Assembly: GCA_013368445.1 (NCBI GenBank)
Contig: JAACJO010000003.1
Span: 2,914,001 to 2,978,000 of the forward strand
Direction: 5' to 3'
DNA: 64,000 nt
Origin: Leucocoprinus leucothites
Lineage: Eukaryota > Basidiomycota > Agaricomycetes > Agaricales > Agaricaceae
Part shown: in pieces, positions 24,590 through 34,790 of the stretch
Numbering within the stretch: the stretch's first letter is position 1
Layout: each line of letters starts with the position of its first letter
Program-made: the position numbers and the translations under genes
The notes under the pieces: model-generated
Seen by the model: only the letters and a program-made list of their open reading frames with translations
The model's database searches: none
What the model was told of the DNA's origin: nothing

Positions 24590-24977
24590 TAGATGATGGA
24601 CATCACGGTGATCTCGAAGTTGACACATCGATTCAGTTTTTCAAAGTGAATCTCCATTTGAAGCGGAGCCAGTGGAATGTCGATGATTAACATAAATTCT
24701 CCAAGGAGTACAAGGCACGAAAGCTTGGAGGCTGGTGGAACCTGGTGGAACCTGGTGGAACTGGAATAACCAATCAAGAGTGAACTTACCTAGCTCCGCG
24801 CCGAGTTCTCGATAATATACATAAGCGTGCTTCAGAGGAATGGTGAGCTTATCATTGACAATCAGTCAGCAGCCGTCCAGGGAGAGGTTAGATTATTCCG
24901 GTGTGTGGGGTATATTGGATGCCTCAGGCCTAGACAATGCCGTCAATCTCGAAAGCTAGCACGAATGATTGACATGG
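24590..24977 (-). pseudogene. P450 N-terminal fragment
   Basis: Two decayed exons of a fourth P450. Near 24850-24795 the strand reads NDKLTIPLKHAYVYYRELGA, matching the KNTFTIPLINAHGYYKELGA of the intact copies, and ends at a GT donor. After an intron, SKLSCLVLLGEFMLIIDIPL at about 24735-24675 matches SKLLYLEALGQPMLIINDIS. Upstream, the initiator ATG near 24975 is followed within nine codons by a stop, and the membrane anchor is scrambled. Nothing downstream continues the P450; the esterase lies there instead. More diverged from copies A-C than they are from each other. Confidence 0.6.
24731..24761. repeat. Three tandem copies of a 10-base unit
   Basis: The unit CCTGGTGGAA (first copy GCTGGTGGAA) is repeated three times in a row at the intron-exon border of the P450 fragment. 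It adds about 20 bases relative to intact copies. Local slippage is the likely cause. Confidence 0.8.
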
Positions 24978-25418
24978 TGGTGGTGATGGAAAGGAATAAT
25001 GGAGTCTGGGATGGAGAGCCGTGTGCATGATCTCCAGTGTAGGATATTGAAAAGTGTGAGAACCGCCTTGGAGGATATTGCGATTGCTATCGGCCGGAAC
25101 GGCAGCGGGGTCGGATTCTCGAAGGACAAATATGGGAGCTGCCGAAGACGCATGTCACCCTGACGTGCTGGAGATCCCTTACCTCGAATAAAAATAGCTT
25201 CGGCTGTTTTGAGGCCCGACACTTACTGTCAGGGCTTCGAACCTCGGGCCCTCAAGCTTCAAGTGCCGGGTCTGGAGGATCATATCGCCTTTACAAGTGT
25301 TTCAAAAAAACATCTGGACACTGGTACAGTGGCTTGATCTTGCTGGCTTGGTGCAAAAGGGGTTACCAAGAGTAGAGTTTAGAGTGGCTCTATAAAGCCC
25401 TGCCTCCTTATAGACGTC

Positions 25419-26125
25419 TCACATAGGGTCCGTTCCCATACACTCCTTCAACGACCCTCTGCGCCTCTTCCCTCTCGAGATGTGATTAAGCATTGAAATG
25501 GCAGCGGCTCACTGAAAGAAATACATATGAGCAAGACGAAGATGGCTCCTGCACAAACCATCAAGCACCCACGAAATAGTGGAGGCCTGCTTGAATTCAG
25601 GGACTATTTTAATGGGATTTCCATTCTCATCCAGCAGGGGAACGATGTCGAAGAGATGTAAAAGAGAAGCAACGGCAATATGAAAGGTTGACAGTGCGAT
25701 GTGGGCACCTGGGCAAATGCTAGCAAAGACAGTACCTGATCAGCACTGAGAAACTTGTACAATGGAGCAATTATACTCACTGACGGCCAAAACTAAACGT
25801 CGCGACATCCTCAGCAGGGTCCGGAAGGTCGTCCCGTGTGTAGCCATTTTTTTAATAAATCTCTCAGGTTTGAACTCTTGGGGTTCGGGGAAAACCTCCT
25901 CGTCGTGGAGCATGGCACTGGGAAGATCGTGAGCAAGTATTTTTGTGCATGGGCATGACAAGTACTATGTATTGGCAAAGATGGTGCAGCCCTTTGGGAT
26001 AAGTATCCCATATAAACATTTTCTTCGCTTGCATAGTACCAGGGCTTACAGGCGGAACAACGACTAAGTGTGTCGTGTAGTCTTGTGCTTGGGTCCAGAT
26101 TTTGATGAAGGGGATAAAGCCGCAC
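25419..26125 (-). pseudogene. P450 C-terminal fragment with frameshifts
   Basis: The last exons of another P450. Recognisable pieces are SEENVYMGY (about 26015), a Y-A-M-L-H-D-E-E junction split by the conserved intron, FPEPQEFKPERFI (about 25870), a haem loop FSFGRQ|ICPGAH and LFDIVPLLDENGNP. The gene is broken by single-base shifts: after VYMGY, in a run of seven A before the haem exon, and shortly before the final stop at 25419. The haem loop also has G to S and R to Q changes. Transcriptionally this piece lies upstream of the N-terminal fragment at 24590-24977, so the two are not halves of one gene in normal order. Confidence 0.7.
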
Positions 26126-26446
26126 ATCTTACATTATTAAAGGGACTCGATGGATCGTACATCGAATTTTGCTGGAGCCCGGGCAGAAGGTAAAGCAGTC
26201 GGAAAGTGAATGTTTATTCCGCTGACACACGAGTACATTTATTGACTGAAAGACATTTATCAAGTATTTCTTAGGATTTACGGACGACAAGATTCAACAG
26301 AGACAAGGTACAAAATCAGAGGAAGGCATAGGGGGTACGATTGCACAAGAGCACTGTGGACCAGAGCGACCACACCAAGGGTGTCCGAGGTGGACTTTCG
26401 ACCGCTCTGTAATCACGATACAAAGGGCTCTCACCATTGACTGCAT
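26126..26446. other. Left flank of the inverted-repeat-bounded block
   Basis: No gene recognised. On the minus strand a short frame reads NGESPLYRDYRAVESPP near 26400, but it has no family I know. In particular there is no P-loop or other N-terminal NLR sequence here, which matters for judging whether the block inserted into the NLR now cut at 53840. Confidence 0.5.
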
Positions 26447-26565
26447 CAAGCCGGATTAATCCGCCAATGAGAAGAGTCTTCCCGGTGGATTGTCTAAAAT
26501 CTAGATTTCATCCGGATCACATCTGGATGAGAAGTGGGAAACGGCGTGCACTGAGCTCGTTGGCA
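26447..26565. repeat. Left terminal inverted repeat (119 bases)
   Basis: Matches the reverse complement of 53721-53839 almost base for base over the first 85 bases, then with scattered differences to the GAGCTCGTTG motif. It contains nested palindromes: GGATTAATCC, a GAAGAGTCTTC core, AAATCTAGATTT, and an ATCCGGATcacATCTGGAT pair. Further CTAGATTTT-like motifs continue inward to about 26620, as expected for repeated transposase-binding sites in subterminal DNA. Confidence 0.8.
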
Positions 26566-27010
26566 CACAAAATCTAGATAAAATGTAGTCTAGACGGCAG
26601 GAAAATCTAGCTGCTCGATAATGTGTTCCTCGACAGAAATATGATTTATTAGTAAACAAAGGAAAGAACAGGTGAACGGCCAAGAGGAGCAGATATAAGA
26701 AAAGCATTCATTTCTGCCCATCAACGGATCTACAATAGACATGCTGTGACGACGAATAGTATTCAGGTACATGTAAGTCTGCGCTACTACACTATGACCC
26801 TCAGCGTCGGGATCTGGATGGCCCGTGTGGACGCTCCGTGTTACCTATGGTGAGCGCGAGAACGTTCAGTACGCATCAATTTTTCGTTGTCCTTCGTTTG
26901 TTCACTGCTTGGGAGATCCCGCGCTGGTCAACAAATAAACTCGCCATCGCTTCTCTCCCGACCACAACAGTCTCTTCAGTACCATCCACCCTCTCAATCT
27001 CCAAACCACG
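26566..27010. promoter_or_regulatory. Subterminal region and upstream of small plus-strand gene
   Basis: Holds AATCTAGAT-type motifs close to the inverted repeat and the short stretch CGACAGAAATATGATTTA, recognisable also inside the right end (near 53540 on the opposite strand). A pyrimidine-rich block immediately before 27011 looks like a fungal core promoter/leader. No gene. Confidence 0.4.
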
Positions 27011-27413
27011 ATGCCCGGATTATTCAAGGCCCTCAAGAAGTTCATAAGGTGCATCCGGTGGGTGGTAAAGGTTCAACAAACAAAATGAAAGACACTAACC
27101 TGGTAATGTGTCTTGGTAGTGGTATGCGATCAGCGAATGGCGCGCAGCGAGAACGGTCGACGCGAAAATCGCGAGCTGTTACAAGGATAGCGACTTGGGC
27201 CAGGGAACTAAGAGGAGATGACGAGGAATTGCAGCAAGGAGGAGGTGAGGGACCACAGAGAGGAGGCAACGAGGGGCCTAGGTCGATGCCGACAGTCGAA
27301 TTCGAGGGCAGCATTAACACGATCATATCCAGGTAAGTCGTCTTCTTCCTCTCATATGTCAATCTCTGCGTTTAACTTGCATCGTCAGCGCGCTTGTTTC
27401 CCTCGAAAACTAA
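27011..27413 (+). CDS. Small basic protein next to left terminal repeat
   Basis: Three-exon model of about 95-100 residues. MPGLFKALKKFI is followed by an intron from about 27049 (GTGCAT) to the acceptor near 27118, then SGMRSANGAQRERSTRKSRA, an alkaline stretch, a Gly/Gln-rich linker (ELQQGGGEGPQRGGNEGP) and VEFEGSINTIIS. A second intron of about 55 bases follows, then ALVSLEN and a stop at 27411. Both introns are GT-AG and keep frame. I do not recognise it. The position just inside the terminal repeat and the high positive charge fit an element-encoded nucleic-acid-binding accessory, but that is inference. Confidence 0.45.
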
Positions 27414-27996
27414 CCTCGCCCGTCGCTCACCGTTGACGACTCGATCGCGAAGACGTCATTCATGAACGCCAATTCCGTCCACCGGTTCTATATCTTGATG
27501 TAGCTTTACAACCGCGATAGCAAAGGTCAATAAATCCGATTTCTGTCAGATTCTTTGGAGCCCCGCGTTATTGTCACCAACGTCTATGATCAACGATCTC
27601 CACAATCCCATGATAATTTTGATGAGTAGAGTTATTGACCAGCGGAACCATACCCTGTCAAGCGCTATAGTTGTGCTATAATTAGTTTCTGTAAATAGGA
27701 TGAACGGTTATTTTCGTCATTGTTCGTGGAACTTTGCACTCCGAAGCAGCGTCGGGCTGAGGTCTTGAAGACTTCCAGGGTCCTAGAGAACCTTATGGCC
27801 AAATCGTCCGAATATCCGCATACGGAGCTTGCCCATCGATTAACGGAATGGACAAGCATATAATGCCAGTGAGGAACGCAACCAGCGATGCACACCATAC
27901 GGTAATACACTGTATGTATCATAGAACCGTACCATATCTCAAAATTCACTGTAACCATCGAATAAATATTCCGTGTCTGAACAATAATCCCTTGAC
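27414..27996. other. Non-coding stretch downstream of the transposase
   Basis: Convergent gap between the small plus-strand gene and the 3' end of the minus-strand transposase. Open frames here lack recognisable content. No terminator structure is obvious. Confidence 0.4.
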
Positions 27997-30900
27997 TCAC
28001 CACCTGTCCTTCTCTTTACCTTTGGAAGGTAGCCACTGTGAAGCAGCCTGCCACTCTGAGTCTACTTCAGCCGCCATATTGCTATACATCTCTGCATGAC
28101 GATGAGCGTATGCCATAAATCCTTGCTTGTCTTCCGCCATTTTGGCCATTTGCTCCCAAGTGAGCTGCATCTTAATGAACGACTTCTTGGAACGGCGAAA
28201 CTCTTCGTTCAAGATTTCAAGTTCTTCGCGAAGACGATCAAGGAGAGCTCGTTCACGAAACCAACGGGCACGTTCAACTGCAACAGTACAAATTGAGACA
28301 GAAACAACCAATATAAAACAGACTCACCTTCAATCATCCAGCGATCAGGGGGGGTCGATTGAGGCTTTCCGATGGACCAATACCAGGGATTCTGAACCGA
28401 CGAATCACCAGACCGATGAGTTTCAAACGGGCTCTTCACCCAAAGATCGTCTTCGGTCAGAGGCGCCAAGTCGTCTGTTGCATCCAGGTTTTCAAGAACT
28501 TTATAGACATCTTGATAATGCGTGACTAAGTATGACAGTTGCTCTTGAACCTCGGATTTGGCTACGCGAACGGTCTTCTTATCATGTCCCAAGCCCCCAA
28601 CCTTTCCCAAAATATTTAGGTGATCCCTACGATGAATCCAGTCACGTATTGCACGAAGCACATCAAAGATGTGACCTCTTCGAAGAAGAATCTCGGCTTG
28701 AGCAGCTTCTCCGAGACCAAGTTCACTGCGCTGAGACGTTGAAAAAGTAGAAGGCAAGAAGAGCTTGGTCTCCTGTAAGCGATCTTCATCTATGGGCAAG
28801 AGGAAACGCTGAAGCTGGGGGAATAGCTCAAGCTGTTGCTCCCGCCAATGGTGCAGCCTATCAACCAAGGGCGTCTCCTCCACGTCTTCATCATCCTCAT
28901 CGAGCATAAGGCTTTTATGAGCTGGATTCGAGCTAAAATTATACTTTATGTGAGTGTGAGCCCAGCCTAGAGGCATTATCGATAACGAACAGTATATCTT
29001 CAAGCTCTAACCCTCGTAGGACTAGGTTGGTAATACCAAAATTTTGATATAATTCCGCTTCAACAAGTTCGGTGTGTACCTTGACTCGTGAGGGTGCTAA
29101 TGATGTATTAGATCGAGTGACCACACCAAAATAAAAAACAAACCTTGGTCGTCGACTTCAAACACCAAAGGATTGGATTTTACTGCATCGATGTGGGACT
29201 GCCACTCATCAATGATATGTTTTGGCATGGCCTGTGAGAAGCCGTCAAACGCTTTTTGTTGCTTTTGAAGCTCTTCATACCATCGCTTAGCCTGCCGACC
29301 CAGGGAGCGACCTGATGATAATCAGTAATCCATACACGTATCAAGTGATAGTATACCAATCTGGATTATTTTACGCCAGTTCCAATATCCATTAAAGTCA
29401 TCTAATGTATCGTGGCGATGACCCTCGTTGAGTTCTTTTGTTGAATCTGCTGCATGATTTTGCTCGGACCATGTGCTTTCGATCCCTTCACCGCATGACA
29501 TGCCCGTGTATGGTTTGTAATAGAAGGAGTGATGGATTTGACATTTTATGTTGTGGCCACGGACGTGCATCTTGGGGATTGCACCTTTCATCTCCTTGAT
29601 CTTGTCTACAAGCGGCTCAAAATGCTTGCGGAAGCGCGTCTCGATATTGATGCTATACTGACACCAGACGTCATAGCTCAGCAGGATCCAGGGATACTTC
29701 AGGGCTTCCATCCCAAGAGCATGCGCAAGCGCATAGTCTGTCCTAGCAAACCTACAATGAATCAGTCACATATCGGAGGAGGAACTACATAAACTCACGC
29801 TTCTCCTTTAACAAGGTCAACCATCCCTTGGGCTAGCCATGTCTGGTGCCGGAGGCACTGAATGCCTACAACTCCTGAAACAGCCGCATCCTTGAATTTG
29901 GCGCGATCTTGCTGACGAACTACCTTCAATTTCGCGCAAGTAGTTTTCTGAACTTAGTTGAATACGTGTGACTCATACAATGTAAGGTGAAATACAAACG
30001 TCGCTTGACTTCTCAACGTTTTTCAAATGTGTCTTGTAAGCGGTGTTCTCGACAAAGTATGCATTTCCTGCGTTCAGGGCAGTGTCATTAGGGTCGTTAT
30101 TCTTCCGCTTGCGCTGGAGCTTGAAGTTCCCGTCTGCTGAAATGAAAAGAGTATAGATATGGCTATAAGAAATCAGACCAGGAACTTCGAGCAAGAGAGC
30201 ATCACTTATGTTTCGCTCTCGGAAGCAAACTTCATCTCGTCGTCCTCGACATTGAACCCAATCTCGGGACATGCTGGACAACGAACTGTAAGGGAGTTCG
30301 GACGTCGATGGGTTAAAAGTGAGTCAATTCCATGTTCCTGGCCTGCCCATCGACGGAGCGACAAGTAACGCCAGAACCGCATAACAAGCAACATTGAAGG
30401 ATAGCGATCCTGTTGCATAAGTGAGATCAGGCAAAGATCTCCGATTGAAGAGCAACGTACTTTGACATGATGTGGGAAGGTGGCATCGGTGCGCATCTTC
30501 AAAGCATCGTAGTAGTCATATGCTGAGCTTTTTGCACTCAGGGAATGACGATGGAAGTCTTCGAGAACCTCGAAGGTAAACACTGTTTGAGGGTTCTTTG
30601 CTGTTGAGGGAAATAGTTGATGACGAATCAATTGAGCTATTCGATCGTAAGAGTGGTCTGGCGGCGAGCAGATGCAAAAGCCGATCCGGCAATTGTGGAT
30701 CCCGTTGATATGCACAACAGTGAAGTCGACGGTAGAACCCGCGTTTAGGGGGCAGGCACTACCGTTGTGACCCAAATAGATGGCAAAGCTGAGATCATGA
30801 AGCGACGCTTTCTTGAAGTATAACCCCGTCCACTCCTGGATGCGATGGAATGGATGGTTGGTGTGCTGGTCAATAATACATGAAGAGCAGACAGGTCTAG

Positions 30901-31383
30901 AGTAAAAGCATTCCAGGCAGCGATAATGAGCAGGATGTCGGATACGGTGATCTTGATTTCTTGCCGCATCTACCCGAATTTGGTATCGCAGGCAGTGCAT
31001 GTGAGATTGACATGCTCGTCGTACCCCTGAGCAAGTATCTCGGCTTGAATTATCCCCAAAATATCTGGAGAGAACGTTTCCATCCTGGCAGACATAGTCT
31101 GTTTAAGAGAATTAGATGGAGATATACAAGCAGACAGGAAGTACATTACCTGTTGTCGTGTGGACGACTGGTTTGCATGGTTGCGCTCTGGGTCCTCTGC
31201 CTTAAACCCTTCGGCCTCTTGCTCCACCTCTTCTATCCTGGCTGCTTTCGGCGGCTCAGCCATCATTTTTAGGTGAGGAACGCTGGTACCGGCCATGACT
31301 TGAACATCTTGCCTAGACCGTTTGCTAGGTCGTCTTTTTTCAACGTCAATGAGCCCTTTTGGAAGTCCCTTTGACTTGGGCAT
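27997..31383 (-). CDS. KDZ (Kyakuja-Dileera-Zisupton) family transposase
   Basis: DDE-type DNA transposase, about 900 residues over about eight exons, start taken at ATG 31383 (MPKSKGLPKGLIDVEKRRPS). The N-terminus is basic. A CxC2-like cysteine cluster follows (about 30930-30860, YRCLECFYSRPVCSSCIIDQ with histidines). The catalytic core has the first acidic residue in SADGNFKLQRK (about 30130), the second in SYDVWCQYS (about 29670) and the glutamate in GEGIESTWSEQN (about 29475), followed by the family's DTLDDFNGYWNW. The C-terminal part is helical and charged (LREELEILNEEFRRSKKSF). I saw no stop or frameshift, so it may be active. It would act in the nucleus on the terminal repeats. Assignment to KDZ is strong; which of the three subgroups is not decided. 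Confidence 0.88.
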
Positions 31384-31633
31384 GGAGAAAACTCTGGTCA
31401 AGGCAAGGTGAGCGGTGAGACAATAGACGCATAACCTCCGTCAATTTTTTTGTTTATTACACCGTCGCGATTGACGTGTCAGTCCTCGGGTATGATGTCA
31501 TGCTATGGTGTATATAGTTATCAGAATAAGAACCATGTTCTCAAGCACCCGAGATTTCAGTTTAGGGTAAATAAATTCCTGATAAATTATCACCTACACG
31601 GCCAAGTTGCTACAGGAAATAAAGTTCAATGGT

Positions 31634-34156
31634 CTAACCCGAACAGAGTGCAAGTATACTATTTGGAACACGGCGAATGACTTTTCCTTTATAGGGACCT
31701 TTGACTGCCGTAATCCCAGACATTTTATCTCCATACTCTAAGATCTGATAGCGCTTCCCCCAGAATTTTCCCTCCTCCAAGCAGTAAACAAGCTGCCCTT
31801 CGTCCGTTGGAGGACATGGTTCAATGTATTTGTAGGGAACAAGAAGAAATTTTGAAGTAGGCGGCGGAAGGAAAACACGAATTTTATCCTTGTCGAGACT
31901 CTTGAAAAAACCAACGTTGTCATCCCAGAGACCCTCTTCATACTCTGAATTACTCCGGATGGTAACCTTGAGAGAGCCAAATTTCCCGAGCTGGGGAAGT
32001 CGGGTGAGCCAAAAGAATGAAGCTTGAGTTCAATGAGTAAGCGTGCGGTCGGGGGCTTTGGGAGAGACTCACGAATAGCGGGTCGCTCGACCTCCTGATT
32101 GGCAAGAGCTCGGTCACGAGCACAGGGAGCCCAATAAGCATCATCACCGTTAAGAGGCGGAGCGGCCTCCGGTTCCGGTGTCCTCGGACGATTGCGAGCA
32201 GGGAGAAGGGACTTGAAGTTCGGGACAAGGCGGGCCGTATATTCGAGCATATTATCGGCATTGACCTGATACCATTCATTCTCTTCTCTATAGAGGAATA
32301 AGAATTAAGGCATACGTCCAAAAAACAATAATTGACGTACAGTTCAAAAGCCATATCTTGAATTCTGATCTGTTGCAATATACTGGTGTGGACGGAGAGA
32401 GCTCGCATCTCAACTTGAGCAATTCCTAATTGAGAAACCGAGATCACGGTGCCGAAGCAACCTTTGAGCGGGCCTTCAGTGATGACCACCGAGAGCTTCT
32501 CTAAGTGATCAAACTTGGGATCTTGCATCTGGGCGATTACGACTCTTGCATTGGGGTCATGTGGAGGTGGTTTTCCAAACTGATGAATGACAACAGAGAA
32601 TTGAATGAAAGGGATGGAGACAGTAACTGGCAGTAGCTTTAAATGGTCAGTAAAATGAAACACCTGGCAAACGGGGAGCGACTCACTAAACGAAAGGGAT
32701 CATGAACTGTTGCAGTGAATTCTTCCTCGTTAATAGATGTGACAAACCCAACATAACCTAGATTTGGTCCAGAGGCAACGCAAACCTGGTCTCCAACTTT
32801 AAAATATTTCCGAAGAAGATACAGAGGGAGAAGAACAATTTCAAAAACGTCCAACAAATACACGTGGGCATGTGTTGAGGCCAAAGCCTTAACAATACCA
32901 GTAGAACCTGTATACGTCGAGCCTACTACCTTCACGTGATCTCCCACCTTGAGCTCCCTAGCGCTGCCGCACGAAATAAGTGGAGTTTGGTGGCTGACGG
33001 GATCGCTACTGAATCCAAGAACGGGCGCATCTGGTCAACCGAGGGGTAGACAGGGATGTGATGATATTCGGATGGTGATAGAGTGGTGAGAAGGAAGCCA
33101 GAGGAGTCGAAAAAATAATGGGTATGATGGAAGCGTTGGGAAGTATCTCTATATTCCTGGCAATATTTAAAGTGGATATATCTTGTATGTGAAGTATCGA
33201 CGGAAAGATTTCCCTTGTTGGAAACCGCGATAGCTCGATTCGGGTCGAACAGAGCTGGGGGCGGCCTCTTTCTTGAAAGCTTGACTGGCGACGAATTGGA
33301 ATAGTACTGGATGCGGGGAACTAACACGACATCCAAATTTTGACCGTCAACGCGGCGAATGAAAGCTAGGTCGTTAACGTATGGTCGCGCTTTGAGGCGA
33401 ACCCAGTTACCGGCTTGAGGGGTAAATTGAGGCCTTGGGCAGTTCAACAAATTCATTCCCTCCAAAAAAGTGACTGCTCGTATTTCCCACCACCTTACAC
33501 CTGGTAGTCTCCTACAGATCGCGATGACATCTGCCCACTCCCAAGCTTCAATATATACACGACCTAAACCCCCTTTATGTGCAAAAGCACTCCGGGGTAA
33601 GCGGAATTTCGGGGATGCCACGGTGTTATCGCGTAGCCCCTCCGCGCGCTCATAAATTCGTTTCACCGTCAAATACTCCGAGCCGAGCTGGAAGAAAGGC
33701 TTAGGCAACATCGCAGTTCGGATGTGAAGGTACATACCCTGACGGGTACCTCCCAAAGCTCCCAGTCACCCTCTGCTGGCGGTATTCCATACTCCATATA
33801 ATGGTACCCTTCGCTCCTATCACTCGCTGGAAGGGTGCCACGATTGGTCACCCATCTTCTCTCCAGCGCATCCACAAATGCATTTTGTTGGTCGTCCTCC
33901 AGGTTTCTCCGCGCATACTCACTCACGTCCTCCTCGAGATCTCTATCATTATCAACAAAATCTAAATACAACGACAGTTAGTAGGGAAAGGAACTGAAAG
34001 AGCCGACTTACCATCATCGTCTTCACCCTTGTCCTCATCGTCCTCATCGTCACCATCAACATCTGCTTCCAAATCGAGATATTGGTTTCGGGAATGAGAG
34101 GCGTTACGAGAGATCTTATGAGAGGTTTTACGAGAGGTCCTTGTTGACTTGGTCAC
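31634..34156 (-). CDS. Spt5/NusG-like protein with NGN and KOW domains
   Basis: Paralogue of transcription elongation factor Spt5 (DSIF large subunit), about 700-750 residues. The N-terminal part is acidic (EADVDGDDEDDEDKGEDDDG, about 34070-34010). An NGN-like domain spans about 33740-33430: MYLHIRTAML, then FAHKGGLGRVYIEAWEWADV and ICRRLPGVRWWEIRAV. KOW-type motifs follow: GDHVKVVGSTYTGSTGIVKA, VGDQVCVASGPNLGYVGFVT, SVVITEGPLKGCFGTVIS and, at the end, ITAVKGPYKGKVIRRVPNS, with the stop at 31634-31636. Short exons further upstream (see 34180-34790) may belong to it. It sits head-to-tail with the KDZ transposase. The cellular Spt5 binds RNA polymerase; that this copy does so is inference. Confidence 0.72.
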
Positions 34157-34179
34157 GGGCAGAAGGCGTCAAGTCCTAT

Positions 34180-34790
34180 ACCAGGAAGGAACGCGAACAA
34201 GACCTACCAAGTCTAAAGACTGCTCGTTGTCCGAATTATAAAGCTGTGGTATCTGACTAGTATTATTCTCCCTGTCATGAGCATTCACGTCACAACATTA
34301 GATGAAGTTCAGTACAAGGGTTGAAGGGCGTACGCAAAGAGTGGGCCAACGCCAGGATCTATGGCCGTGGCCCGTACAACATCCATAGATCCCTCATCGT
34401 CTGGATCGTGAACCTGCGGGATCTGGCTGACATGTTCCAGAGGAGCGTGTACGTCGGTAGCACGGACCTAGCGAAAGACAGGAATATTAGGCAAAGGCAC
34501 CGGTTATCTAGCGTTGCAACTGGCCTCGCAAGGGTAGATGTGGGCTGCTGGTTGCGATACTTTAGCTAGAGGTATTCAAAGTGATCTATACACTCACAGG
34601 GTTGGTGGGCTCCTGCTCTGTGCCCTCGATGTCATACCACAAAATCCTGCGAGCATCTCTGATACTACCTCCGGCACTGAGAGCATAGCCCTGTGAAGAA
34701 GAAAAAGAGAGCTAAACACAAGTGTTTCAATATGCAATATCAGTAAAGCAACTTACCAGTTGAATACCCGAGTAAGGCTAGACAAAGTTT
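34180..34790 (-). other. Probable 5' exons of the Spt5-like gene, repeated motif
   Basis: Three exon-like pieces with good splice signals. YSGIQL|GYALSAGGSIRDARRILW lies near 34790-34640, DHAPLEHVSQIPQVHDPDDE plus GSMDVV near 34420, and ENNTSQIPQLYNSDNEQSLD near 34260. The last two share the pattern SQIPQ-(V/L)-(H/Y)-(D/N)-x-D-(D/N)-E-x-S-(M/L)-D, which suggests an exon duplication. They lead towards the acidic N-terminus of the Spt5-like protein, but I could not fix the initiator. Confidence 0.35.

Noticed and set aside
25195..25260. A tRNA on the minus strand, suggested by GAGGTTCGAAGCC
   Set aside because: The T-arm stem pairs poorly and no A box, anticodon arm or acceptor stem can be built around it.
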